64,000 bases of DNA from assembly GCA_037951105.1 (NCBI GenBank), contig JBAMJV010003354.1, positions 21,001 to 85,000 on the forward strand. Direction: 5' to 3'. Positions 57,601 through 64,000 of the stretch are shown here, one piece after another (position 1 is the stretch's first letter; every line of letters begins with the position of its first letter). This stretch comes from Echinarachnius parma (taxonomy: Eukaryota; Echinodermata; Echinoidea; Clypeasteroida; Echinarachniidae). The translations under genes were made by a program, and so were the position numbers. The notes beneath the pieces are model-generated. The model saw only the letters and a list, made by a program, of their open reading frames with translations. It had not been told where the DNA came from and did no database searches.

Positions 57601-60600
57601 CAGCAATACGGATGTTGTCACATATCACTGGAAAGCGTAAATGGATGCCCGATGGATAGAAATTTAGCGAGATCAAATTATCGGATGGTGAAAGTTGTCT
57701 CCATTGCTGCATGTACGAGACTTCCATCAGATAGCTAACAGACAAGGAGAGCATTTGCTCCCTCCAAAAAAAGGGCAAGAAACGCGTACAAGCCGAGAGG
57801 AATGACTTGGGAATGTTGCTCTCTGTCAAGCGTTCGTTTTCAGCTACATGTATCTGGGGGGTGTTTCACAAAGATCCTAAGTTGAACTTAACTGTAAGTT
57901 GGACTTAAAAATTATGGAAAGCCATTAGTTTCTTTGAACACATTTTGTAAAAGTTCTTTTAAAAGGCATAAAATGTTGATTAAAATCATTAATATTTTCT
58001 ATTATCAAGGACATTTCATGCTCTTGATATAAATTTTATGAAACGTCTAAAATACTTGCATTTTGTTCTCCTGAATATATTTTATTCCAAGGCTACAAAT
58101 GGCTTACCATGATTTTTAAGTCCAACTTAGAGATAAGTTCAACTTAGGATCTTTGTGAAACACCCCCCTGGTGATATGTGAGAGGACTTACCACCTTTGT
58201 TTGGGTCGGTTTCTAACTCATCCAGCTTTTTAACTTGTTTTCAAAATCAGTGGATGTTACTCATTTTAATCTGAATATATCTTACATGTCGGTCTGCAAT
58301 GAAAGCAAATGAATTCTGATTATTGTGTAGACTTTTTACCCGACAATCACAATTTGAGCTTTTTGTTCAGAATTGGAGTGACACACGCTGGCTGTTCTGA
58401 AATTGGTAGAATGTTTCACATAGATCGGGAAATAGCTTCACTGTGCTTGGTTTGTAACTCATCCACCCATCTAACTTTTCTAAATCAGTGGATGGCTCTA
58501 GTTTTAATCTACAATGGAGACAAAATAATGTTTAGCTGCATTTTTTTTTACCTGACAATCACAATTTGAGGATTTTTCAGATTTAGAGTGATTACACTCT
58601 GGCTGGTCTGAAATAGTCTAATAGTTCAGGAGAAAAAAATGTGCAAGTAAAAACAGAAATGGCAGACAGTTGGCAGGCAAATTATTTATAGAATTCAAAC
58701 ACACTTGACATTGTTCAAAATGTTTTATCACATGCATTGTTTGAACCTATCAAGGACGATCTGATTTCACGGCAAAATATATCATTATTTCCCTCAACAA
58801 ATTGGCAACTCGTAATGTTGTCCTGCCTTCTAATGACGTAAAATTAGATGGAAAGTATTCAGTTATTATTATTTTGTATACAACTATGAAGTAATTTTGC
58901 TGCAAAATTGCCAATTTGAATGCCAAAATCTGTTTTTTAAATATGACAATGTGTTGCCAATTAAAGGATTTTCCTAGATTATAGCAATTTACACAAAATC
59001 AATAATGAAAGAAGGTACAGTAACAAAATGGGGCTAAAACAATATAGAAATTTATGCTCTTTCTCCTTGTATACTTCATATAACCCGTCATCCTCTTGCT
59101 CAAATGTAGGACTAACAAATCACACATATGTGGGGCATCGTCCTTGATGGTTTAAAGAGCATTCTATACTTTTTGGGTGGACTATGTCAAATTGCTTAAA
59201 TCTGTTTCACTATAGAATTGACTACACCTGCTTTCTTTTCAAATTCAAAATCACAATACAAAAATTAAGAGGACAAATGAGTAAAGCCCGGCGCAGACAG
59301 AGCCGACTCGACCCGATCTGACTGGTTTCAATCAGGCTAGAGGTGGGCCCGGTCGGTCTGATCTGTTTCATCGTGTTGAATTGGCCCCAAATAGCATCCG
59401 ACTGTCTTTCGACTGGCAAAATGTGTGTCGCAAGGCACTAAAAACTGAGCCGATCCGAATGAAAACCAGTCGAATCGGGTCGAGTCGGCTCTGTCTGCAG
59501 AGGGCTTAAGAGACATAAACAAATTATAGCAACATATAATTTTGTTGACTATTGCTATCCATCTACACATTTGTTTTTCATTTCATTCAACTATTATTCA
59601 TTTACATTGTTTTTTTGTTGTTTGCTTGCATTTTGCATTAGCAAAAAAAATGTACTACAAGTATAAAAGAAAAGCTTTGGCTTGCTATGGGCAGCATTTC
59701 ACACATGTACATTTTCCTCAAAGTGCAAAATGTAAAAACAAAGATGTAATTCAAAACTTGGCAAGGCAATTATATTTCAACCAAGTGGCATCTCTGCGGG
59801 CTGTTTTTAAACAACTATCAACTGTCTTGACTGACCACTGATGCTGAGGCTGCCATGTTTTCCAACGAGACATACTGGCCCGAATTCTCATCAGTGGCTC
59901 AACTTGTGCCTGGCCTAAAAAGACAAAGACTACCGGTAACACTTTGCACCAGCAGACGTACATGTATTGTCTTGTCGCTATGGTCCCCAGAGATATTCTC
60001 ATGGTTTCTTTTCATTCCTTTGAAATCCAGTCATAGTATAAGAGGTCACCAGCAATACAATGTCCAGGATGATCCAGGACGCAATTTGGCTGATGACAGA
60101 CTATAATATGACTACATTTGAAAGGGCCCATTGTCCTGATGTCTATAATCAGAACTCAAGGGATTGACTGGATAATGAAAGGAAACCATTAGAATATCTC
60201 CGGGGACCATAGTAATGAGACAATAAGTATGCTGCTGCAAAGTGTTCTTTGTCTTTTTAGGCCAGGCACAAGTTGAGCCACGGATGAGAATTTGGGCCAA
60301 TGAGCGCGCACTAACAAGAGCAGGCAAGAGCAGAACTGCTGATGTTGTATCTTCTGCTATGCCAGTGGTTACGCTTTTGTTAGCGCAAGGTAGGATGACG
60401 TTTCATATGGTACAGTTGGAAAACATGGCAGCCTCGAGTGTTCAGTCAAAAAAGATAATAGTGGTTTTAAAAACATTGATTATCTCCATTATTAGTGAAA
60501 CCCGTAGGAAATATACGACTTGCGAAATAAGTAACGGGAATTATGCACTTATCAGTAACAGTAAGCGGAAATGCCAGCGTTCGGGGCCCCTTTCAAGAGG

Positions 60601-62290
60601 TACTTGAAAAATGGTGTCTTCTGAGATTCTGTTTGTGATTGTTTTTGTTTGTTCGAACTCCATGTGAAAGCATATATTAAAATTGAATAAAAATAGTTGA
60701 CTATTGAGTAAGGTTCTGTCAGACATTAACAGGTGCATCTTGACTGAATCTAGACTGGTTAAAAAGATCCATTAACTTTGCAAGACTGATATTTGAGACT
60801 TCAGTAATACATACCAATATAATTCTAAGATTCTTCTGAATGATGTGTGACATTTTTCTATAAAAAGAACAATGTTGACCTTGGAAAAAAGATAAAAATT
60901 GATGTCATATTTTATCCTAATAATGTATATATATACAAAGTATCCAATTTCAATATTTTGCGTATGTACATACATTTTTGCGAATCAGGACTTTACAACG
61001 ATTTCGCGAGTGGTTAAATTCGCGTTCGGCTGTTGCCAACACGCATTCATGACTGTCTTGAGAGAGATGCTGGTGCAGTAATGCATGCAATACAAGTATG
61101 TGCATTGCTTTGCATTTGGTGACAATATATTAGCGTGTTGTTAATTCAGCGATTCACAAGTGATTCGCGAAATTCACGAAAGTAAAACCCTCGCAAAATA
61201 CGCTGGAAAGTATCCTTACCTTGGCTGTGACAAAGGCTCTACAGTCCATCTTCTCAGCATTATTCAGAACTTGATCCGCACGCATCTCAAGACTTTTCTG
61301 TAAAGGAAAGAAGAATAAATCAAATATGATCGTCTTACATTTAATGTAGCCCCCTTTTCTGTTAATCCATAACTAAAAGTAGGAATTGAATAGTTGCTTG
61401 TTTGCAAGGAAATCAGACATATAATAGGGATAACAAGTCACAAAAATAATGTGACCGGCTATATAGCAAAACCCGACATTTGTCGGTAAAAATCAAAATG
61501 TAGATTTGTATACCATTACATCACAAGCTTTCATTTGATGCTTTGTTATAACTAATTGGTCAATAATTGGCGAAGATATGATTGTTTCAATTTTACAATC
61601 ATAGGTCTTTTACACACATTGTGTGAACTTAACATGCCCATTTCTTCAAAACATGAATAACCGACAAGTGCCGGGTTTTGCTATTAGCCGGTCACAAATA
61701 ACTTCTCTGCCCACATCTCAAGATTTGATTTGGAATGTTACTTCTCTGGAAGATACTTGTTTTTTTATATTTCAATATCTCACAGCGCTTTATAAATACA
61801 TTATCATGTACCACCACCCAGAAAAAAAAAAAAAAATTGGAAAACGCATCACCGTTCTAAAGCGTACTGCGTTCATGGGTCTGCATGTACAAAGACTACT
61901 TTATCCAGAGCGAACAAATCGTCTGGGATTATATTGTCTCCAAACGTACGCGTGAATAGCATTGGCGCACTCGCAAATGTTTGGCCCGTACGGAACCAGG
62001 AAATAATAGTGGTTCCGTAAGTGGTGGTAATCTATTGCTCTGTTTATGAATTTACACAACCCATTGCAACATGTTGGGTATCTATTTAATATCGCAAAAC
62101 AGTACCAAAACATATAATTACATGTGTGTGTTGTTTTTTGCCTGGTGGTCCCCTTTAATATTATTACTCACATTAGCCAGGTCGACATGGCTGAGTGGGA
62201 TCTCCTTGGGGCAGATCTGTTTGAGCAGGACGGAGTACACCTCGGAATCCTTGATGTCGCCGGAGAAATCCTTGATGCGCCGCATGGATC
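42553..62290 (-). CDS. PLS: Plastin (fimbrin), last eight coding exons
   Basis: Exons 62172-62290, 61220-61297, 54351-54477, 52946-53034, 51201-51396, 49596-49705, 49060-49200 and 42553-42717 (stop at 42553-42555) join in phase with consensus splice sites to give 341 codons. They correspond to the C-terminal half of plastin (vertebrate plastins are about 630 residues): the end of calponin-homology domain 2 ([22 protein letters not shown]), CH3 ([49 protein letters not shown]) and CH4 ([61 protein letters not shown]). Plastin cross-links actin filaments in the cytoplasm. The EF-hands and CH1 are beyond the right edge. The frame is intact. The introns carry many decayed copies of exon edges. 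Confidence 0.96.
42832..43038 (-). pseudogene. Two decayed copies of the plastin last exon
   Basis: 42832-42885 keeps the acceptor-side 50 bp (GCATTAGGCAGATTGTCC). 42914-43038 keeps about 125 bp, with an acceptor ATTAACAG and the peptide [14 protein letters not shown], then deletions and an early stop that destroy the CH4 end. Both lie just upstream (minus sense) of the real exon. Confidence 0.85.
43058..43077. repeat. Perfect 20-bp palindrome at the left border of the Helentron-like element
   Basis: TTCGACTGCGCGCAGTCGAA is fully self-complementary and lies 4 bp before the terminal ATGCCTCCGC. Confidence 0.9.
43276..46400. mobile_element. Nested TIR element with TCGGACGTAC repeats and an internal duplication
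   Basis: The 16-bp inverted ends GGGCAATTCCATAAAT (43276-43291) and ATTTATGGAATTGCCC (46385-46400) are flanked by the direct 4-mer ATAC. Removing the element restores an uninterrupted minisatellite monomer. The decamer TCGGACGTAC follows the left end directly and recurs about eight times per internal unit, once inverted. No transposase frame is seen. A 4-bp duplication limits the candidate superfamilies, but I cannot assign one. Confidence 0.8.
43302..46377 (+). repeat. Perfect 1538-bp tandem duplication
   Basis: 43302-44839 and 44840-46377 appear identical in every line compared. The break is seen as a switch from GGCCTACTG/ATTTCACAC to GGCCTACTG/GTTGACAT. Any frames within it occur twice and are not genes. 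Confidence 0.93.
46401..47660 (+). repeat. Minisatellite of about 147 bp, eight to nine monomers
   Basis: Each monomer holds TGACCTTTGACCTCATGACC, CCAAAATCTAATCAGATCAT, CAAGTTTGGTCAGAATCCGT and TTGAGATAACGCGATCAC. Some monomers carry an extra 7-bp CTTTGAC repeat. Two subtypes alternate in the second half (GTACCAAG versus GACCCAAG), which suggests higher-order duplication. Confidence 0.93.
47840..47974. repeat. 64-bp near-perfect hairpin with a 7-nt loop
   Basis: Arm 47840-47903 pairs with 47911-47974, with two mismatches. It includes AATATCGCTAGTGATATTCG and CAATGTATGGTCAAACTAGG. It lies in the last plastin intron, next to an (AATC)n tract. Confidence 0.92.
48021..48534 (+). mobile_element. 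TTAAAGGGGTAGTTTAGTTT MITE, copy 2
   Basis: A 514-bp element with inverted ends of about 25 bp (TTAAAGGGGTAGTTTAGTTT, then TGGTA). It is collinear with the reverse copy at 29909-30446. It is inserted in the duplicated sequence next to the exon-7 ghost. Confidence 0.88.
48541..48612 (-). pseudogene. Decayed copy of the plastin exon at 49060-49200 (donor half)
   Basis: About 70 bp match the donor half of the real exon (peptide [13 protein letters not shown] against [13 protein letters not shown]). The donor has changed from GTAAGT to GTAGGT. The acceptor half is missing. Confidence 0.88.
48632..48680. repeat. (AATC)n microsatellite
   Basis: About eleven ATCA/AATC units. The same tract with the same flank (CTATCATTTAYA, GCTCGCAGAAACAACAATCA) occurs at 47762-47833, which marks a local segmental duplication. 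Confidence 0.85.
48749..49045 (+). mobile_element. tRNA-derived SINE
   Basis: The tRNA-like head GTGGCTTATAGCGGTTAGAG (A box) ... GGGTTCGAACCC (B box) with typical spacing is followed by a body of about 200 bp ending GGCGCTGCCTTATGTGCC. It stops within about 10 bp of the donor of the plastin exon at 49060. It disrupts a copy of the duplicated intron flank. Confidence 0.85.
49060..49200 (-). CDS. PLS: Plastin exon, first half of CH4
   Basis: 47 codons, phase 0 at both ends (acceptor TCATTACAG, donor GTAAGT). It contains [19 protein letters not shown] and [16 protein letters not shown]. Confidence 0.96.
49596..49705 (-). CDS. PLS: Plastin exon, CH3-CH4 junction
   Basis: 110 bp, entered after one base of an Ala codon. 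It codes [20 protein letters not shown], then [13 protein letters not shown]; donor ACG/GTATGT. The acceptor follows the hexamer-filled intron. Confidence 0.96.
49794..51140 (+). repeat. GGAGTA/GGGGTA hexamer satellite
   Basis: About 1.2 kb of AGTAGG units with frequent A-to-G variants (GGGGTA) and rare others, degrading at 50985-51150 into GGA-rich sequence. It fills nearly all of a 1495-bp plastin intron. Read on the minus strand it is a C/T-rich tract (TACTCC)n. The apparent Gly-Val / Arg-Ser frame is a repeat artefact. Confidence 0.97.
51201..51396 (-). CDS. PLS: Plastin exon, core of CH3
   Basis: 196 bp between acceptor CCAAACAG and donor CTAG/GTAAGT. It codes [20 protein letters not shown], then [15 protein letters not shown] and [20 protein letters not shown]. 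Confidence 0.96.
51503..51808 (-). pseudogene. Two decayed copies of the CH3 exon start
   Basis: 51503-51609 and 51700-51808 each repeat about 100 bp of the acceptor half (GTTGACGGTGCC, TTGACGATGTCGATCAACTG on the plus strand). Small deletions in the KVNQGEK region break the frame. Each is truncated near the ENCNYC codons. Confidence 0.9.
51881..52084. mobile_element. Foldback element with GCGCGAACAA motifs
   Basis: CTACTAATGCGCGAACAA and the inverse TTGTTCGCGCTAATTAGTAG form the ends. Inside are repeated GCGCAAAC / TTTACTGYGAACAA units in both orientations. Confidence 0.75.
52122..52197 (-). pseudogene. Third decayed copy of the CH3 exon start (shortest)
   Basis: Only the TCCCCCTGGGCTCACTTTGC and CTCCAG part is clear; the acceptor side is lost. 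Confidence 0.7.
52472..52546 (-). pseudogene. Fourth decayed copy of the CH3 exon start
   Basis: It retains the acceptor (GTCCAAACAG on the minus strand) and about 65 bp of exon ([15 protein letters not shown] by translation), then ends. Confidence 0.85.
52765..52832 (-). pseudogene. Decayed copy of the donor end of the plastin exon at 52946-53034
   Basis: The intron side (AATTAACCTACCTGTAGAAG against TTTAGCCTACCTGTAGAAGG) and about 40 bp of exon are shared. Confidence 0.8.
52868..52888 (+). repeat. Long G-run in a plastin intron
   Basis: A homopolymer of about 20 G, following GGGAGGAG. The nearby GTCATTGTGAAAGCTTGAGG occurs twice (52707 and 52888). Confidence 0.9.
52946..53034 (-). CDS. 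PLS: Plastin exon, start of CH3
   Basis: 89 bp, completing a Thr/Ser split codon. It codes [20 protein letters not shown], then [10 protein letters not shown]; acceptor TTTGCAG, donor CAG/GTAGGC. Confidence 0.96.
53107..53416. repeat. Pair of direct repeats with CCCCATAGACTTTGTACA
   Basis: 53107-53163 and 53364-53416 share CCCCATAGACTTTGTACA, and CCCGTAG...GGGTTA follows each. An inverted relative lies at 47715-47762. Confidence 0.6.
53415..53971. mobile_element. Foldback MITE with TTAAAGGACAATGAAAT ends
   Basis: The ends TTAAAGGACAATGAAATCCA and the inverse GGTTTCATTGCCCTTTAA are joined by long imperfect arms (both contain GAGTTGTCCA, GCAACGCACT and AAAGAGCC words in opposite orientation). 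Confidence 0.8.
54160..54232 (-). pseudogene. Copy of the donor half of the plastin exon at 54351-54477
   Basis: About 70 bp remain in frame ([18 protein letters not shown]) up to a GT donor (GTAACA). No acceptor is present, so it cannot be used as a normal internal exon. Confidence 0.85.
54351..54477 (-). CDS. PLS: Plastin exon, end of CH2 and linker
   Basis: 127 bp from acceptor TTTCCCTAG to donor GAGAA/GTAAGG. It codes [35 protein letters not shown] and EETREER. The linker to CH3 is acidic. Confidence 0.96.
54596..55370 (-). pseudogene. Array of four decayed copies of the acceptor half of the plastin exon at 54351-54477
   Basis: Copies of the exon's first 40-75 bp lie at 54596-54664 (still reads [20 protein letters not shown] with intact AG), 54876-54915, 55030-55098 and 55240-55306. 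Each is followed by the same intronic sequence (AACAACAAAC, GGATATCAGTATRTGGGACT). The unit is about 180-240 bp. None has a donor. Confidence 0.88.
55897..56063. mobile_element. Foldback element with GAAGAAGAATCTGCCAGATT arms
   Basis: Arms of about 48 bp (TCAATGAAGCCGAGAGCTAT... and the inverse) surround a 70-bp middle. A diverged fragment lies near 34575-34640. Confidence 0.85.
56312..56416. repeat. Small foldback element, copy 2
   Basis: GCACGGGCGTAG and its inverse form the ends. An inner pair contains AATACCTATTCAACTGGGGG and its inverse. It matches 26690-26766. Confidence 0.85.
56444..56612. mobile_element. Foldback element with GTGGGTCGG arms
   Basis: ACAAATGATGCGCA ... GTGGGTCGGTAGGAATTGTT pairs with AACAATTCCACCGACCCAC ... 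TGCGCATCATCTGT. A second inner pair (AAACCCACGAGG / GAGTGGGTTTA) forms the loop region. Confidence 0.75.
56613..56898. mobile_element. TIR element with seven ACCGGACGCATGA repeats
   Basis: TTATAGAATGGG and CCCATTCTATAA bracket a tandem array (56672-56815) of 19-25 bp units, TTTTTACCGGACGCATGA. Confidence 0.75.
57397..57572. mobile_element. GCCCGGCGCAGACAGAGCCG MITE, copy 3 (diverged)
   Basis: The ends GCCCTCCGCACACAGAGCCA and the inverse match the family at most positions. The internal ACCAGTCGGATCGGGTCGAG is conserved. Confidence 0.8.
57856..58168. mobile_element. GGTGTTTCACAAAG MITE, complete copy
   Basis: The inverted ends are about 55 bp (GGGGGTGTTTCACAAAGATC, CTAAGTTGAACTTA, ...). The interior of about 200 bp is AT-rich. 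Fragments lie at 2648-2676 and 23566-23696. Confidence 0.88.
59286..59505. mobile_element. GCCCGGCGCAGACAGAGCCG MITE, copy 2
   Basis: A 220-bp copy with 25-bp ends and an interior collinear with copy 1 in inverted orientation. One end has drifted (CTGCAGAGGGC). Confidence 0.88.
59878..60298. mobile_element. Large foldback element (arms about 110-180 bp)
   Basis: The left arm GGCCCGAATTCTCATCAGTG, ... GGCCTAAAAAGACAAAGAC pairs with the right arm ... TCTTTGTCTTTTTAGGCCAG, GAGAATTTGGGCC. Outside it, a second short pair (GCGCACTAACAAGAGC / GCTTTTGTTAGCGC, 60302-60388) begins. Confidence 0.8.
60945..61206. mobile_element. TIR element with TTTTGCGTATGT / AAAATACGC ends, abutting a splice donor
   Basis: ATATTTTGCGTATG and the inverse CGCAAAATACGCTGG enclose inverted TTCGCGA motifs. 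The right end is about 12 bp from the donor of the plastin exon at 61220. Confidence 0.55.
61220..61297 (-). CDS. PLS: Plastin exon, middle of CH2
   Basis: 78 bp, phase 0 at both ends (CTTTACAG to AAG/GTAAGG). It codes [20 protein letters not shown], then AFVTAK. Confidence 0.95.
61450..61696. mobile_element. TGTGACCGGCTATA MITE, copy 1
   Basis: A 247-bp element with inverted ends TGTGACCGGCTATATAGCAA, AACCC and ...TGTCGGTAA. It has no coding content. A second copy lies at 62457-62699. Confidence 0.88.
62172..62290 (-). CDS. PLS: Plastin exon, first part of CH2 in this window
   Basis: 119 bp, entered with two bases of a codon. It codes [39 protein letters not shown]; acceptor CCTTGTAG, donor [18 protein letters not shown] is a plastin signature. 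The preceding exon is not in the window. Confidence 0.95.
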
Positions 62291-62456
62291 CTACAAGGAA
62301 CAAGAGAGATTGTTATATCCACAACGCTGATCCACAAATAATTACATATTTACCATTTCAATTTTATAGATTCAATTCAATTCAAACAATTTGTATTAAT
62401 TTCAGTTTATAATAAAAACAAAAATACAAACTTAGATATAATAAACATTCACAATA

Positions 62457-62699
62457 TGTGACCGGCTATAGCAAAACCCTGCACTTGTCGGTAATTCATG
62501 TTTTGAAGAAACAGGCATTTTAAAATCACATAATGTGTGTAAAAGACTTCTGATTGTAAAATTGAAACAATCATATCTTATCTTTGCCAGTTATTGACCA
62601 ATTTGTTAGAACAAAGCATCAAATGAAAGCTTGTGATGAGGCCTTTATAATGGTATTTTTACCGACAAGTGGAGGGTTTTGCTATATAGCCGGTCACAT
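62457..62699. mobile_element. TGTGACCGGCTATA MITE, copy 2
   Basis: A 243-bp copy, collinear with 61450-61696. Together the two bracket the plastin exon at 62172-62290. A half copy lies at 37836-37920. Confidence 0.88.
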
Positions 62700-64000
62700 A
62701 TAATAAACAAGAAGATGAACGAAGGGAACCAAAAAGGACAAATGGCCTGTGGAGGCATAATTCCCCAAACAGTGGTTAGGAAATTTACTCATAATCAAGC
62801 ATGCAAACAAAACATCCAATTAGGACTCGTTAAGGCAATGAAATGATACAGCAAGTTTTTGCAATAAATAAGACCTCAAGACCCCAAATATTCTCTCAGT
62901 AAGCTGTGCATCGAACAGACTCCAAAGGCACAACATACCGTAGAACACCATCGTCAAGCACCCCCCAATCACCTATATGCATCTTGCTTTTAAAGAGCAC
63001 CCGCTCTCTGTCCAAACGGGAAACTTTAATCAAGAATGCAAATAATGGTGAGGAATATTCATCTATTATATTAATACGGTAAGCTTCAACCCACGAATCG
63101 TGTCCCACTCGAGATATCCTCACCCCGACGATTCGGCGACTCCCCGACCGTCGGGATCGAAGGATATACGTTTTGCGGAGGACAATAAGGTATTCCCGAG
63201 TCGTTCCCGCCCCGTGGTCGTCATCCAGATCGAAGAAAAGGGAAAGTCAGCAATGCAGCATTGCCCGTTTAAGACGCCGAGCATTGACTACCGATTTATC
63301 GCCGCAACTTTGTTCGACGAATATAAAACGGAGTTGAAAAAGCAATATATATATTACGAAACATATTCAAAGTTTACGAGTTGCAAATATATCCAGTTTT
63401 AGATAGATATAAATATCATTATCACGCGAATGGTCGATATGATCCGTAAGTCTAAAATTGTCAACGCGAGGTGCCATGTATTCGTAGTGTAATAGTCGTA
63501 AGGTTCAGTAATTAGAATTTCGCTGCGCATAGTACTCAAAACATAGTACTCAAAACCGTGTACACGCATCGGAGTCATCGTTCGACCACGGGCCCACGGG
63601 CCGCGTGTTTATTTGCATAGTTTGACCGCTGACCCATTGAAGTATGTCCATGTTAGTGGTATAAGTTCAATGTGCTGACCACACAATTCTATAATCGCGC
63701 CCACATGTGGTAAGATGTATTAAGCCAGCCGCGTATAGCTAAGACGCTGTGGGTGAGGGGGAGGGGGGGGGGGGGGGGGGGGGGTATCTATACTAATTTT
63801 TTATGCAATGCATGTACATGTATATACGGCTTCTATTCCCTTCAAAGGTATATATCATCGGGTTTCTCAGATATTAATTGTTTAGGGGACACGACGGGTT
63901 ATGTGTCATGCAGGCAATTGGAGACATGGGGGGTGGGGTGGGGGCAGCGGCGAGTGCATGTTGTATTTGATTAGTTTGGCATGCATAACATTTCATCATA
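62700..64000. other. Plastin upstream intron or flank; CpG-richer patch and G-run
   Basis: No plastin exon was found here. 63100-63320 is CpG-rich and open on both strands for about 100 codons, without family features. 63764-63784 is a G-run. Nothing else is supported. Confidence 0.4.

Larger units (their letters stand above)
57290..58620. repeat. Three diverged intronic units with TAACTCATCC and ATCAGTGGATG, interrupted by MITEs
   Basis: Units near 57293-57390, 58190-58275 and 58435-58520 share TTCACTRTGYTTGGTTTRYAACTCATC and AATCAGTGGATG; 58325-58370 and 58545-58600 share CGACAATCACAATTTGAG. The first and second are separated by two inserted MITEs. Confidence 0.6.

Noticed and set aside
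57458-57829. 123-codon minus-strand frame beside a MITE
   Set aside because: It runs from unique sequence into the MITE terminal region, and no domain or splice signal supports it.
58190-58260. Possible extra plastin exon (peptide [12 protein letters not shown] before a GT)
   Set aside because: It does not match any plastin segment, and the sequence belongs to a diverged intronic repeat found three times.

Overview
This is eukaryotic genomic DNA from an animal: AT-rich, intron-bearing, with very little coding sequence. Dispersed inverted-repeat transposons, minisatellites and homopolymer G/C runs fill most of it. The conserved plastin gene, a small secreted C-type lectin with a galactose-type QPD motif, interstitial TTAGGG-type repeats and many small TIR/foldback elements fit a marine invertebrate deuterostome. 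An echinoderm is my best guess, but this rests on general resemblance and was not tested.

Layout. 1-1747 (minus strand) is one open exon of 582 codons that runs off the left edge. It begins with a membrane segment and continues into repetitive, acidic, Q/N-rich sequence. 1.75-17.5 kb has no supported gene and is packed with nested non-autonomous DNA elements. 17.8-18.7 kb (minus) holds three small phase-compatible exons of an unknown coiled-coil-like protein. 19-28 kb is repeats, including an 89-bp satellite of about ten copies. 28.6-34.0 kb (minus) holds a C-type lectin gene that I can resolve into a 5' non-coding exon with a TATA box, a signal-peptide exon and a GC-rich lectin-domain exon. 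34-42.1 kb is AT-rich with a few elements and no gene. 42.55-62.29 kb (minus) holds the last eight coding exons of plastin/fimbrin, an actin-bundling protein with four calponin-homology domains; its upstream exons lie beyond the right edge. 62.3-64 kb is intron or upstream sequence with one more MITE.

The genes show no functional link to one another. The strongest unusual signals are these: (1) six of the eight plastin exons are accompanied by decayed, truncated local copies of their own boundaries ('exon ghosts'), up to four per exon; (2) a 3.1-kb element (43276-46400) has 16-bp inverted ends, a 4-bp target duplication, an internal perfect 1538-bp tandem duplication and a recurring decamer TCGGACGTAC, and it sits inside a Helentron-like minisatellite element; (3) a 64-bp near-perfect hairpin with a 7-nt loop lies in a plastin intron; (4) the large open exon at the left edge matches no family I recognise; (5) there are several clear cases of one element inserted in another with intact target-site duplications.
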